64,000 bases of DNA from Candidatus Nitrososphaera evergladensis SR1 (GCF_000730285.1 NZ_CP007174.1:2418001-2482000); one strand, 5' to 3'. Positions 17,351-26,434 are shown, numbered from the stretch's first letter. Made by a program: numbers and translations. Notes: a model not told the origin generated them from the sequence alone.

Positions 17351-17693
17351 TAATAATAATCCCCTTGGCACGTTCATCCTTGATTTTCAGACCACCACGT
17401 TTGAGCCTGACGCCAAGATAGCAAACGACGTGCTTTCTGGACTGCAGGCGCGCTGCGAGCTGGAAAACCAGTACGCGATAGACCCGCCGATGGAGCGCGC
17501 CGGCTGGTCGTTTGCCAAGGTTTTCATGTCCGGGCAGTTTGTCGAAAAAATCCGCGACAGGCACGGCTACGAGATTGAAAGGTCAAAGGGAAGAAAGTTT
17601 GACGACCGGTTCGTCGCGTGGCTCGCAAGCGAGTTGAAAAAACGTGGCTGCGGGGCGAACATAAAACTCGCCCCTGAAATGAAAGGGCTCTAG
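17343..17693 (+). CDS. Conserved hypothetical protein in the rtcB operon
   Basis: 116 residues, no family recognised. Contains [20 protein letters not shown] and a C-terminal alternating segment [21 protein letters not shown]. Overlaps the upstream gene by 8 bases (third gene of the rtcB operon) and ends in a CTAG shared with the convergent uS11 gene. Its position suggests a role with RNA ligation or DNA binding, but this is guilt by association only. Confidence 0.75.
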   Translation: MSDNNNPLGTFILDFQTTTFEPDAKIANDVLSGLQARCELENQYAIDPPMERAGWSFAKVFMSGQFVEKIRDRHGYEIERSKGRKFDDRFVAWLASELKKRGCGANIKLAPEMKGL

Positions 17694-18097
17694 ACCCTTC
17701 TGCCCCTTCTTCCACCGGGCTTTCTCGTCGTGTCGTGCGGGATTGGAGTCACGTCGTCAATCCTGCCGATGCGAAATCCAGCCCTTGCAAGGGCCCTGAT
17801 TGCTGCCTGTGCGCCCGGGCCGGGTATCCTTGGGCCGACGCCGCCAACCGCCCTTACGCGGATGTGCAGCGCGTTGATGCCCTTGCCCTTTGCAACTTCT
17901 GCAGCTGCGACTGCTGACTTCATGGCTGCGTACGGCGACGACTCGTACCTGTCGGCGGTAACGTGGCGTCCGCCAGAGCTGAATGAAATGGTTTCACTGC
18001 CGCTCAGGTCGGTGATATGCACAAGAGTGTTATTGTAACTGCTAAAGATGTGGGCTACTCCCCACCTTGTCTGCGTAACTTCGTCTTGCTCAGACAT
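17690..18097 (-). CDS. rps11: 30S ribosomal protein uS11
   Basis: 135 residues, normal archaeal length, on the platform of the small subunit. Motifs: [21 protein letters not shown], a central [31 protein letters not shown] and the Arg-rich end [20 protein letters not shown] (about 18116-18124, minus strand) may be the TATA box. No other ribosomal protein gene is adjacent. The stop lies in the CTAG shared with the upstream plus-strand gene. Confidence 0.98.
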   Translation of the reverse strand: MSEQDEVTQTRWGVAHIFSSYNNTLVHITDLSGSETISFSSGGRHVTADRYESSPYAAMKSAVAAAEVAKGKGINALHIRVRAVGGVGPRIPGPGAQAAIRALARAGFRIGRIDDVTPIPHDTTRKPGGRRGRRV

Positions 18098-18154
18098 ACT
18101 GGTAGATAGTTTCGTCTTTTTAGAGGGTTAAAAATGTTGTCAGCGTCGTCCCTT

Positions 18155-18901
18155 CTACAGCCGGCCCACTTTCAGATAGATGGGCCAGACCACCTTCCTC
18201 TTGGCGTGCTCCTTTCCCCATGCCGCTTCTAGTTCAGGATATATCATTTCCAGGGGGTCTGACTTGTTTTCCTCGATGTATTTTTGCGTGCCTGACCAGC
18301 TATACAGGTAGCCTATCAGGTTATGTATGTCCCATTCAAGCTCTATTTGGAAATTCGGTGCCTTTATCTGTGGGAACGGAAAGGGTATGTCTTTGTACCT
18401 GTTTTCCACGTACCGGACCTCTGCCGGCCAGTACCGGCCTAGTACGTCCCTGTAGAATGTCTGCGTTATCCTGTCCACCTCAGGGCTGACAGAGTGCAGC
18501 CCGTACGCCCACGCGGCGATTACTGTGCCCTTTTTTGCGACCCGCCTGACCTCCCGGTAAAAGTCGTCAAAGCGGAACCAGTGGAGCGCGACTGCGACCG
18601 TAATCAGGTCAACGCTTGCATCCGCAAGGTCTGGCTTTTCAGCAGGAAACACTGCAAAGCGGACGTTTGGGCCTGCCCGCGCGTTTTCAATCTGTTTCTT
18701 GCTTGCGTCGCTTGCAACCACGCTATCAAAGTATCCTGCAAGGAATGCGGCAGCCTGCCCATTGCCTGTCGCGCAGTCCCACGCCAGCTCCCTGTGCTCT
18801 ACAAGCCCTGCAAGGAATTCAAAGAGAGCCTTTGGATACGTGGGCCTTGATGCGGCATACTCTTTGGACTGCCTGGAGAACAGATCCTTAAAATCGACCA
18901 A
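18155..18901 (-). CDS. Class I SAM-dependent methyltransferase
   Basis: 248 residues. The fold starts with FSRQSKEYAASRPTYP. Motif I is degenerate but recognisable (LAWDCATGNGQAA), followed by VVASDASKKQIENA, an acidic motif near FAVFPAEKPDLADASVDL, and VALHWFRFDDFYREV, typical of the small-molecule methyltransferase group with trans-aconitate-like relatives. Substrate unknown. Start is TTG (18901). TTAATTAG near 18932-18939 is a plausible TATA box, though slightly far. Confidence 0.85.
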   Translation of the reverse strand: MVDFKDLFSRQSKEYAASRPTYPKALFEFLAGLVEHRELAWDCATGNGQAAAFLAGYFDSVVASDASKKQIENARAGPNVRFAVFPAEKPDLADASVDLITVAVALHWFRFDDFYREVRRVAKKGTVIAAWAYGLHSVSPEVDRITQTFYRDVLGRYWPAEVRYVENRYKDIPFPFPQIKAPNFQIELEWDIHNLIGYLYSWSGTQKYIEENKSDPLEMIYPELEAAWGKEHAKRKVVWPIYLKVGRL

Positions 18902-18937
18902 AGATAGTGCGCGTATACATTTGGCAGGACCGGCTAA

Positions 18938-19771
18938 TTAACCGGTCGCCGCAGGCTTTTTGCCGAGCTTGGCCTTGTCAAAGATAAAGAACCTGTTGTA
19001 CCACCACAGCCCTGCCGCCATGGCAAGGTAGGCAATGACATAGAACGCGTTTATCATGAACAGGTCGCCGTCAAAGTTCTGCACCTGCGCAATTCCAAGC
19101 AGGGTGTCGGCCACTCCAAGGGCCATCCACCCGATAAAGATCCACGGGATCGAAGTAAGGTATCCCTTGCCCGAATTGAGGACGATGAGTATCGCTGGCA
19201 TGAAAAGCGCGGTGTCAAGGAGCGGGTAGGCTATGCTTATGGCGATGGCAAGCTCGGCTCCTTCGCCCTGCAACTCTGACACGCCGGCAAGCTCTGTTAT
19301 GCATAGCCCCACGAATACCGACATGCCTGCTATCACTGCCGCCACTTTGTATTTTCCAACGCCCCGGCCGTAGAACCGGGCCATGCTAAAGAGGTGGAAC
19401 CCTATTGGGCCGTAGGCTGACAGCCACAGCGCGTCGGCGATGGACGGAAACGGCCTTTCTATCTGCAGGACAAGTTCGTAGTATCCCCACGTAGATTCTG
19501 CCGCGACCCACAGCACAAGCCCTGCGGCAAGCGCGAGGTACGCCCTGCCAAAAATCCCGGTAACGTTCTGCCTTGCCACTACGATTATAGAAATTACTGC
19601 CGCGGCTCCTACCGTCAGTATCCTTGAAAGGTCGCTTGTGACAACTATGGCATCTGACTGCGACGTGGCAAGGACTATTATGTTGATGGCTATAATCGCG
19701 CCAACCAGCGCAACCACTAGGTTCTTGCGGCCGCGCTTGATTTCCGTTATCTCTTTTCTTATCTCTTCCAA
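18938..19771 (-). CDS. Multi-spanning membrane protein, unknown function
   Basis: 277 residues with a basic amphipathic N-terminus (EEIRKEITEIKRGRK) and about eight hydrophobic segments. The pattern resembles archaeal membrane sensor-like proteins, but no motif was recognised. It starts with TTG directly after the TAG of the upstream 115-aa gene, with GGAGGAGG just before, so the two are translationally coupled. Confidence 0.78.
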   Translation of the reverse strand: MEEIRKEITEIKRGRKNLVVALVGAIIAINIIVLATSQSDAIVVTSDLSRILTVGAAAVISIIVVARQNVTGIFGRAYLALAAGLVLWVAAESTWGYYELVLQIERPFPSIADALWLSAYGPIGFHLFSMARFYGRGVGKYKVAAVIAGMSVFVGLCITELAGVSELQGEGAELAIAISIAYPLLDTALFMPAILIVLNSGKGYLTSIPWIFIGWMALGVADTLLGIAQVQNFDGDLFMINAFYVIAYLAMAAGLWWYNRFFIFDKAKLGKKPAATG

Positions 19772-20119
19772 CTAATTCATTCCTCCTCCCTCTTTTCCTT
19801 CCGCTGCCGCAGCCACTCCCCCTCCTTCTGCGCCGAGCCACCTGCTTATCTTGTCAAAGCTCTTCTTTGACTTTTCGAGGTCCTTTGCGCCATGGTTCTT
19901 TTCCAGGTCCGCCCAGGTCATGTCCAGTATCATGTCGGCGTGAGGCCCCACTATTTCCCGCAGGTTTGAATAGAGCGAGTCGATGTCAACCGTCCGCGGG
20001 TTAGAGAACACGCCCCGGCCGTCCATGTGCCACATTATCGTCTGGTATATTGAGGAGCCAAGGGACATGAGCTCCTTGTCAAAGGCGCGCCTCAGTATGA
20101 CGCTGCGGTCATTCTCCAT
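19772..20119 (-). CDS. Small conserved protein coupled to a membrane protein
   Basis: 115 residues. Helical N-terminal part (VILRRAFDKELMSLGSSIYQ), a middle with ADMILDMTWADLEKNHG, and a low-complexity Gly/Ala/Glu tail. No membrane segment. The last codons encode a GGAGGAGG string that doubles as ribosome binding site for the next gene. Unknown; possibly a soluble partner of the membrane protein. Confidence 0.72.
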   Translation of the reverse strand: MENDRSVILRRAFDKELMSLGSSIYQTIMWHMDGRGVFSNPRTVDIDSLYSNLREIVGPHADMILDMTWADLEKNHGAKDLEKSKKSFDKISRWLGAEGGGVAAAAEGKEGGGMN

Positions 20120-20213
20120 CGAAGAATGCAGACCTGCTCCTCACCATCCAGCTTTTTTGGACCTTGGCATCTACACGCTTCACACCTAACAGTGATATAG
20201 AAACTTGTACAAG

Positions 20214-20220
20214 TATATAT
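20214..20220 (+). promoter_or_regulatory. TATA box upstream of the histidine kinase
   Basis: TATATAT predicts a transcript start near 20243. This is inside the longest open frame (from TTG 20164), so the kinase probably starts later. Confidence 0.45.
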
Positions 20221-20373
20221 CGTTATTTTGCCAAGATTGAGAGATATCCCATAGACAGGGCTGTACGAGCCCTACAGTCGGGAACACAGGATACACGTTG
20301 CCAAAGTTGCTGCCAAGGGCCAATAACAACAACCTTCTTTAGGTGCTCCTGGTGTCTGATATGTCATCAGGCT

Positions 20374-21510
20374 TTGCAGAGGAGAACAAGCGATTTTGCA
20401 GAGAACGTCCCGCTCTTGATCTGCTTTATTGGCCCCGATGGCAGGATAACAGACGCAAACAGCTATTTCGTGCAGGCGACGGGGTTTTCCAAGGATGAGC
20501 TGACGGGGATGCAGGTCTTTGACATTGTCACTCAAAGGGCCGGGACGATAAAAGAGACAATCGCCACCATTATCAGCAGCAGGCAGGCAAGCGTCAAGGA
20601 AATAGACGTTTTGGTAAGGAGAAAAGACGGCACCGAGTTTCCCGGGATACTTGCGGCATCAGCGTTGCCACAGCAGGATAACAGTAGCAGCGAGAGCAAG
20701 GTCATCGGCGTGGCTGTGACGGAAAGCTCCCAGCTTGCTCGTGCAAAGGAAGAGGCAGAAGCTGCAAACAAAGAGCTCAGGAGAAAAGAGAGCCTCAAAG
20801 ACGAGTTCATAGCAATTGCATCGCACGAGTTGCGCACACCCATCCAGCCGATCCTGGGGCTTGCGCTCCTTGCAAAAAAAGGTCAGATAAGTCAGGAAGA
20901 GGCGTGGGATTCGGTCTTGAAGGAGGCGCGCAGGCTGACGCAGCTTGCAAACGACATACTGGACGTCAGCAGGATAGAAAACGGCACCCTGAGGTACAAC
21001 TTTGCAAGGGCCAACGTCTCTGAGATAATCGAGTATGTTGTAAACGCGCTAAGGACAAGCGAGCTTGGCAAAGACATCGACTTTTCCATAGTCATGGACG
21101 AGAGTGCACGCGCGGCCTACTGCGACCTTGACAGGCAGCGCATTACCCAGGTGCTCATGAACGTTATCGGCAACGCTGCCAAATTTACGATAAAAGGCAG
21201 GGTCAACATCGAGGCCAGAGCCGACGTGAAAAATTCCCGGTACGACATCATGGTGAGCGACACAGGAGGCGGCATACCAGAAGCCGTGCTGCCGCACATG
21301 TTCAAGAAATTCATCACAAAGAGCGTCGGCGAGGGGGAAAAACATGGAAGCGGCCTAGGCCTGTTCATAAGCAGGGCGATAATAGCTGCCCACAACGGCG
21401 CAATATACCTCTACAACAACGACGAAAATGGAGCGACGTTTGTCATCAGGTTGCCGTTTGAGCAGCCCGCCGCGCGGCGGGCTTTATCTTCTCCTCCTCC
21501 CGGCGGCTAG
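20374..21510 (+). CDS. Soluble PAS-domain sensor histidine kinase
   Basis: About 378 residues from TTG 20374. A PAS domain (FIGPDGRITDANSYF ... GFSKDELTGMQVFDI) is followed by a short coiled coil, the dimerisation domain with phospho-His (ASHELRTPIQPI), and an HATPase_c domain with N box NVIGNAAKFT, G1 DTGGGIPE and G2 GSGLGLFISRAI. No membrane segment, so it senses an internal signal. The frame is open to TTG 20164; that extension holds a Cys cluster (CQSCC, CSWCLIC) but lies over the promoter. The tail is low-complexity. It is convergent, by 4 bases, with a response regulator that is its likely partner. Confidence 0.88.
   Translation: MQRRTSDFAENVPLLICFIGPDGRITDANSYFVQATGFSKDELTGMQVFDIVTQRAGTIKETIATIISSRQASVKEIDVLVRRKDGTEFPGILAASALPQQDNSSSESKVIGVAVTESSQLARAKEEAEAANKELRRKESLKDEFIAIASHELRTPIQPILGLALLAKKGQISQEEAWDSVLKEARRLTQLANDILDVSRIENGTLRYNFARANVSEIIEYVVNALRTSELGKDIDFSIVMDESARAAYCDLDRQRITQVLMNVIGNAAKFTIKGRVNIEARADVKNSRYDIMVSDTGGGIPEAVLPHMFKKFITKSVGEGEKHGSGLGLFISRAIIAAHNGAIYLYNNDENGATFVIRLPFEQPAARRALSSPPPGG
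21465..21482. repeat. Perfect 18-base GC palindrome at the end of the kinase gene
   Basis: GCCCGCCGCGCGGCGGGC, followed by TTTATCTT. It lies inside the last codons of the kinase and can fold as a 7-bp stem with a GCGC loop. It could be a transcription stop or a protein site for the convergent pair. Confidence 0.5.
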
Positions 21511-22019
21511 CCGGCAATCCCGCGGCCTTTCTGGATAGCCCTCAGCCCTTCGTACAGGCCAAGCAGCTGGTCGTGGGTGGCGTTCATTTTGCGAAGCTCC
21601 CCGACGTTGACGTTTAGCTGCTCAAGGCCCTTCCAGATGCTGGTATCTTCAACAAGCGATACAAGATCGTCTATCTCAAACGGCTTTTGCATCATTTCCA
21701 CGACCCTGCTAAGCGTCTTTACCGAATCTTGCAGGGTTTCAAGGACATAAGCAGACACAAAGATTATCCTCTGCTTTGGTACCAGCGCCAGTATCTCGCG
21801 GGCAACTTCCATCCCGTCCTTCTTTGGCATCCTATAGTCCAAAAGGACCACGTCAAAAGGAGCGGCATTATGGCCGCTGGTTTGCTCTAGATGACGGCTG
21901 TACTCCTCAAGGCACTCTACTCCATTATGGGTGACTATTACCTCGTGGCCTCGCTCTTCAAAAGAGATCTTGTAAACCTTCGCAATATTGGGCTCATCTT
22001 CGGCTACGAGGATTTTCAA
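21507..22019 (-). CDS. Response regulator, receiver domain with C-terminal helical extension
   Basis: 170 residues. Receiver domain: acidic pair in VAEDEPN, phospho-acceptor Asp61 in VVLLDYRMPKKDG, a Ser in IIFVSAYV and Lys in MMQKPFEI. No DNA-binding domain. The last 45 residues form a helical tail (LNVNVGELRKMNATHDQLL). Single-domain regulators of this kind act by protein contact. TTAATTAA (22041-22048) is about 26 bases before the ATG. The stop overlaps that of the kinase in a CTAG, which suggests the two form one signalling pair. Confidence 0.93.
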   Translation of the reverse strand: MKILVAEDEPNIAKVYKISFEERGHEVIVTHNGVECLEEYSRHLEQTSGHNAAPFDVVLLDYRMPKKDGMEVAREILALVPKQRIIFVSAYVLETLQDSVKTLSRVVEMMQKPFEIDDLVSLVEDTSIWKGLEQLNVNVGELRKMNATHDQLLGLYEGLRAIQKGRGIAG

Positions 22020-22351
22020 TATTATTTCTCTAATATATGCAGTTAATTAAGGTATAGCAATAATAGTAATTGCTCACTAATTTTGGCAATTTTATTCCGC
22101 TAGCTATTCAAAGAAAGCTCAATTACGGCTGCCCATTTAAGGCTAATTCTTGTTTTAAATATTCTTTTTATATTAAAAACTCATGCTACTATATTCTTTA
22201 TTAGATCTAGTAAATATCCTCTATAAAAAGGCAAAAGTTTAGATAGCTAACGACAAATGTCACTATTTCTAATCCACTTTCACATACTTTTCTCAAAAAA
22301 TATCAATCGAAGCTTTTATTTTTATCAATTTCCATTAAAGGGGATATAGTA
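22020..22351. other. AT-rich intergenic region
   Basis: 332 bases without a convincing ORF. It holds the response-regulator promoter at its left end and TTTTATC (about 22318-22325) plus GGGGAT before the ATG at 22352. It is much AT-richer than its flanks and marks the start of a patch of atypical composition. Confidence 0.6.
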
Positions 22352-23392
22352 ATGCAGAAGGGAGTCGGTGAAGAGAGGCAACAGGGATTGAGCAGTAAAA
22401 AGCCCAGCCTAAAGCATTTGTCCCGAAAACAGAAAGTTGCAGATTCGGCACCTTCTGGGAAAAACTATCTTGATTTTTCACAAATCTCTGCCTTGGATAT
22501 CAAGGCAAAGAAGCTATGCACATTACAAGGCAAGGATTTCATTGAAGGTCTTGATGAACTTTCAAGGTTTCTAGCTGCCGTAGACCCGGCTCAATCCGCA
22601 TTATTTCAGGCCATTGATCAGAAAGGCCAAGATTTTGCTACATATTTCTTTGCGGCATATTCAGATACAAGAAATGTAAGAGTCTCTTTGAGAATCTATA
22701 ATACAATAAAATCGCTCGTCCGTTACATCGTACTAATGGACAGGTACTACGAGATTGGAAACAGAAAATACAAACGAATGGCCGATGAATTGCTCAGATC
22801 AGTCAAAGCAGACAGTGAAGGTTATCTAAAATACGCCATACATTTTTCATTCGCGCAGTGCTGGCCTTTTTGGGATTCTGAAAAGATGATGAAAGAAAGG
22901 ATGCTAAATGGCTTTAATTTTTCATATAAAGAGATTCGCTATCATAATATGTTTAAATCATCAGATGCTCCTACGATCTACGGCCGAGTTCTTGATAGCG
23001 AGCTTAAAAATTACAATCCTAATGTTTCGCTAGTACTACATTACAACCAGGCATTACAGGACATCCAAGACGATCTTGATGACCTAGAAGAAGACCTCTA
23101 CGACAAGTTGCCCAATATCTTCATACTTGGAACAGTTGAATCAATCCCATTCTCGACCCTCGCCGCAAACCCGGATTCGATAAGAGAGGCAGTAGTGAAG
23201 AGCAAGAGCCTTGACAAGATCCTTGAACTTGCAAGAGAGTATGAGAGTTCGGTAGAAGGCATTTTACTTCCATCCCAATACAATTTCCTGAAGGACCTAG
23301 CTCACGGCTATGCGAAAAAGTTGTACGAGTCAATTCGCGTCTGCAAGGAAAAATATGGGATGCTCCAAGTTGCTGATACGACAGTACATTAG
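22352..23392 (+). CDS. Unrecognised all-helical protein with an Asp-rich motif
   Basis: 346 residues, no family recognised. A basic Ser/Lys-rich N-terminus (about 35 residues) is followed by a long helical body. A striking acidic helix, LQDIQDDLDDLEEDLYDK (about residue 230), follows NVSLVLHYNQA. Asp-rich helices like this occur at the metal site of isoprenoid synthases and squalene-synthase-like enzymes. However, a convincing first DDxxD motif is missing, so that is only a structural suggestion. Codon use is AT-rich compared with neighbours, suggesting transfer. It overlaps the next gene by 38 bases. Confidence 0.75.
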   Translation: MQKGVGEERQQGLSSKKPSLKHLSRKQKVADSAPSGKNYLDFSQISALDIKAKKLCTLQGKDFIEGLDELSRFLAAVDPAQSALFQAIDQKGQDFATYFFAAYSDTRNVRVSLRIYNTIKSLVRYIVLMDRYYEIGNRKYKRMADELLRSVKADSEGYLKYAIHFSFAQCWPFWDSEKMMKERMLNGFNFSYKEIRYHNMFKSSDAPTIYGRVLDSELKNYNPNVSLVLHYNQALQDIQDDLDDLEEDLYDKLPNIFILGTVESIPFSTLAANPDSIREAVVKSKSLDKILELAREYESSVEGILLPSQYNFLKDLAHGYAKKLYESIRVCKEKYGMLQVADTTVH

Positions 23393-23879
23393 CTACCTGG
23401 CAGACAATGCCAGAAAATACAGGACATTCAACAAGCAGCTTGTTGTAGGCGAGCTGGCAGGCATTGCCGCAGGCCTTTTGGTGGCAGAGCTGGCAATAGC
23501 CATAGCGCTTGACGAGGCCGGCGTTTCAATAGCGTCGTCCGCCGCCGACTATCTCGCCGCGCTGGCAGGTTTTTTGGCCATATTCTATTTTGACAGCCGC
23601 AAGGAGTTTATGCAGTTTGGCAGGGGCAAGAGGGTGCAAAAGGTTTGCGTCATGGCCCTCCGGCTGTGGCCTTCAGTCGCTGCGGCAGACATTGTCTTTA
23701 TCTTTGTAAGGCCCTACGTCCAGTACCTGCTCCTTGGCGCAAACATCGAGGCAGGCGTAACATCCGTCATCGCGCATTTCGTCGCTTTTGCCGCATTCAA
23801 CCTGACTGCGATATTTTCAAGGAGCATTATGGACTTTTGGCAGTCGACAAAGAAGCAACGACAGCAGCAACCTAGTTAG
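23355..23879 (+). CDS. Membrane protein with about four spans, coupled to the 22352 gene
   Basis: 174 residues. After YLADNARKYRTFNKQLVVGE come hydrophobic segments (LAGIAAGLLVAELAIAIALD, YLAALAGFLAIFYFD, a third around VAAADIVFIFV and a fourth near VIAHFVAFAAFNLTAIF). The C-terminus is basic and Gln-rich. The ATG at 23355 lies inside the preceding gene, so the pair is translationally linked. GC-richer than its partner, so only the first gene looks foreign. Its TAG stop abuts the stop of the convergent zinc-finger gene without a gap. Confidence 0.72.
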   Translation: MGCSKLLIRQYISYLADNARKYRTFNKQLVVGELAGIAAGLLVAELAIAIALDEAGVSIASSAADYLAALAGFLAIFYFDSRKEFMQFGRGKRVQKVCVMALRLWPSVAAADIVFIFVRPYVQYLLLGANIEAGVTSVIAHFVAFAAFNLTAIFSRSIMDFWQSTKKQRQQQPS

Positions 23880-24026
23880 CTAGCTAAAGTATTTCTCCAC
23901 CAGCTTTTGCATCTTGTCCCTGTTCATCTGCTCGCCTTTTATGACCTCAGGATGCTTTTCGTGGAGGTGCCTTAATGCAAATCTCACCTCGTCGCCGCAG
24001 AGCTTGCATTTTGCCTTGCCAAACAC
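23880..24026 (-). CDS. 48-residue C2H2 zinc-finger protein
   Basis: Short ORF starting with GTG. The sequence contains KCKLCGDEV with Cys7 and Cys10, then RHLHEKHPE with His20, His22 and His25, a C2H2-like finger, then a basic helix QMNRDKMQKLVEKYF. A TTTTTATC element on the minus strand (about 24048-24055) lies at leaderless distance. Such one-finger peptides are common in thaumarchaea and may bind DNA, RNA or protein. Confidence 0.7.
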   Translation of the reverse strand: MFGKAKCKLCGDEVRFALRHLHEKHPEVIKGEQMNRDKMQKLVEKYFS

Positions 24027-24062
24027 TGCTAATGTTGACTATGTGATAGATAAAAAAGCTAG

Positions 24063-25016
24063 CTAGCTGAAATGGAGGTAGCCCCGGTTTTCAAGTGGCC
24101 GCTCCCCGGCAGTGACCTTGCCCGTGCCCTTTATCACGCAACCGATGACGTGCAGGTCGCAGCCTGCCTTTTTTGCAGCCGCCTTTGCCCGTGGCAGGAG
24201 GGACTTGGGCATCGTAGCGACTATCTCGTACTCTTCGCCTCCATGGAACACCAGCTCGTGCGCGTCAAGGTTGTTTGCGCCTGCAAATTCCTGTACGCCA
24301 TCAGCCCTTGCCGCATCATAGTCGACTTTTATGTCGACTCCGCTCTGGATTGCGATTTCATAGAGAGAAGCTGCAAGGCCGTCGCTTGAGTCAATCGATG
24401 ACGAGAAATACCGCGCAAGCGCGGTTCCAAACGCCTGCCTCGGCTTTGGCTCAAGTGCCGAGTCGACCGCCGCCGCCCTAAAGGCGCCCTGCGCCCTTGC
24501 TCCCCTTAGCAAAACAGCAAGCCCGGACGCAGGGTAGCCGAACTTGCCAGAAGCGACAACGGCATCGCCGGGTTTTGCGCCGCTCCTCTTTGGCATTTTG
24601 TCGTTGACTGTCATCGTCATCATGCCTATCATGCTGCAGTCAATGACAAGGTCTCTTGCGGCATTCGTGTCGCCTCCCACTATTTTCACGCCAAACTCCC
24701 TGGATGCGATCTGGAATCCCCTTGCCAGCTCCTCGACGTAGGTTCTGGTAATCCCTGCAGGAAGGCCAAGAGAAATCATTGCCGCCACCGGCCTTGCACC
24801 CTTGGCCGCAAGGTCGCTTGCGCACGATACTATGCTCTTTCTTGCCACCTGCCACGGCCTCATCTGCGGCGGCACGTCGGTGCTTGCAACAAGCATGTCG
24901 GCCTTGAAAACGAGGTTCCTGCTGCCGTCTATGGCCGCCACATCGTCAAGGTCGGCTATGCCTAGCGCCTGCGAGAATATGCTGATTATTTCCTTCTCAT
25001 CTAGCTGCTTGGTCAT
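24063..25016 (-). CDS. thiL: Thiamine-monophosphate kinase
   Basis: 317 residues of the PurM/ThiL ATP-binding superfamily. ThiL phosphorylates thiamine monophosphate to the diphosphate cofactor. Motifs: DDVAAIDGSRNLVFKADML near the N-terminus, DLAAKGARPVAAMISLGLP, VGGDTNAARDLVIDCSMIG, SIDSSDGLAASLYEIA and HGGEEYEIVATMP. Related enzymes (PurM, HypE, SelD) are less likely given SSDGLA and the length. It overlaps the upstream phosphohexomutase gene by 20 bases, so the two form an operon. Confidence 0.92.
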   Translation of the reverse strand: MTKQLDEKEIISIFSQALGIADLDDVAAIDGSRNLVFKADMLVASTDVPPQMRPWQVARKSIVSCASDLAAKGARPVAAMISLGLPAGITRTYVEELARGFQIASREFGVKIVGGDTNAARDLVIDCSMIGMMTMTVNDKMPKRSGAKPGDAVVASGKFGYPASGLAVLLRGARAQGAFRAAAVDSALEPKPRQAFGTALARYFSSSIDSSDGLAASLYEIAIQSGVDIKVDYDAARADGVQEFAGANNLDAHELVFHGGEEYEIVATMPKSLLPRAKAAAKKAGCDLHVIGCVIKGTGKVTAGERPLENRGYLHFS

Positions 25017-26319
25017 GATAGATGCGCTGGACCTTTTCGCTCATCTTTTTGTACAGAGCCTGTGCCTTTTGGGCACGCGACTCGACAGACACCCGGATTG
25101 CGTGCTCGGTGTTTGACGAGCGCACCAGCACCCACGAGTCCTCGTCGATTATCCCCTTGACGCCGTCGCCGGTTATCAGCTGCGAACACTCTGCCTTTAG
25201 CGCATCGGGCAATTTCTCAATGACCCTTGCGTGAAGCGACGAATCAGCCGCTATCTTGGACCGCACCTGCACAAACTGCGACGCAAAAGACAGGCAGTCG
25301 TCCATAGCTTTTCTGTCAAGCGTGGCTATGGTTGCAGCAGCCAAAAGCCCGTCGCGGCACATGTTGAACTTGGGCATGATAAAGCCGGCGCTGCTCCCTT
25401 CTCCCCCGGCCTCGGCACCAGTTTCAAGCATCTTGTTCACCACGTTTGCCTCGCCCACCTTGGAATGCTCGACAGTCCCACCGCGCTCTCTGACGTACTT
25501 GGCGACGGCGACGCTCGTGTCGATGCTTGTCACGAATTTTTTTGCGCCCAGCTCTGCCGCGCGGGCAACGCACAGTAGAAGGGTTGCGTCAGGGTTGAGT
25601 TTTTCGCCCTTTTCGTTTACGACCACGAGCCTGTCGCCGTCAAGGTCAAGCGCAAAGCCGAGTGCCAGCTTGTTTGCAGTCACGAGCGCCCGCAGGTCGG
25701 CAAGATCGTCTGCAGTCGGGTCGGGACCCCGCGATGAAACGCCGGGGATGCTGTTTATGCTCTGGAACTTTATGCCAAGTCTTTTGAACAGTTTTTCAGA
25801 GTAGCCGCATGACGCCCCGCCGCCGGCGTCGATTCCAACAGCAACCTGCGCGCCGGTAGTGCCGGCATCATCAACGAGCGCGGCAACGTCGTCGACATAG
25901 CTTGCAGTTGCAGGGTACTCTCTGCCCGTGTTTTGGCTCACAGAGGGATTTGAAGCAAGCATCATTTGTTCCAGCTCTTTTTCAAACAGCCCGCGGCCTT
26001 CGATGATGAATTTCAGACCGTTCCATTCAAGCGGGTTGTGCGACGCCGTGATGATTATTCCGGCGCCGTATTTTCGGGCCTCCCGAAATGCAGCAGGCGT
26101 GGACGCAACTCCCAGGTTATACACGTCTATGCCGGCAGCCATCAGGCTTGCCGAGACTACTTGTGAAAGGATTGGGCCGGAGGGTCGGGTGTCCCTTGCC
26201 ACTATGCATTTTCTTGATTTTACGAGGCTGGCAAAGCGCCCCGCAAACAGGGCGGCTTGCTGCAGCGTCAGGTCGTCACTACCATAGATTCCCCTTGCCC
26301 CGGAGATCGATACCTTCAA
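24997..26319 (-). CDS. Phosphoglucosamine/phosphomannomutase family enzyme
   Basis: 440 residues of the alpha-D-phosphohexomutase family, converting 6-phospho to 1-phospho sugars for glycan and nucleotide-sugar synthesis. Motifs: SISGARGIYG at the N-terminus, phosphoserine loop IIITASHNPLEWNG, metal loop ALDLDGDRL, sugar-binding GEGSSAGFI, and phosphate-binding VRSSNTEHAIRV. Exact specificity (GlcN, Man or Glc) cannot be decided. The frame is open to 26610. TTG 26319 gives the proper N-terminus and has CTTAAATATC 28 bases upstream. First gene of the operon with thiL. Confidence 0.92.
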   Translation of the reverse strand: MKVSISGARGIYGSDDLTLQQAALFAGRFASLVKSRKCIVARDTRPSGPILSQVVSASLMAAGIDVYNLGVASTPAAFREARKYGAGIIITASHNPLEWNGLKFIIEGRGLFEKELEQMMLASNPSVSQNTGREYPATASYVDDVAALVDDAGTTGAQVAVGIDAGGGASCGYSEKLFKRLGIKFQSINSIPGVSSRGPDPTADDLADLRALVTANKLALGFALDLDGDRLVVVNEKGEKLNPDATLLLCVARAAELGAKKFVTSIDTSVAVAKYVRERGGTVEHSKVGEANVVNKMLETGAEAGGEGSSAGFIMPKFNMCRDGLLAAATIATLDRKAMDDCLSFASQFVQVRSKIAADSSLHARVIEKLPDALKAECSQLITGDGVKGIIDEDSWVLVRSSNTEHAIRVSVESRAQKAQALYKKMSEKVQRIYHDQAAR

Positions 26320-26434
26320 TGCAACACAGGGATTCGCTCGCAGATATTTAAGCTGGCGCCAAGGATTAGGATGGCGAGCGCACATCTTGCTGCGAACGGG
26401 CGACACCAGCGAACTTGGCCGCTTCATTGTTTGG

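Noticed and set aside
20164-20373. N-terminal extension of the histidine kinase with Cys cluster
   Set aside because: A TATA box at 20214-20220 lies inside it; kept only as an alternative start.
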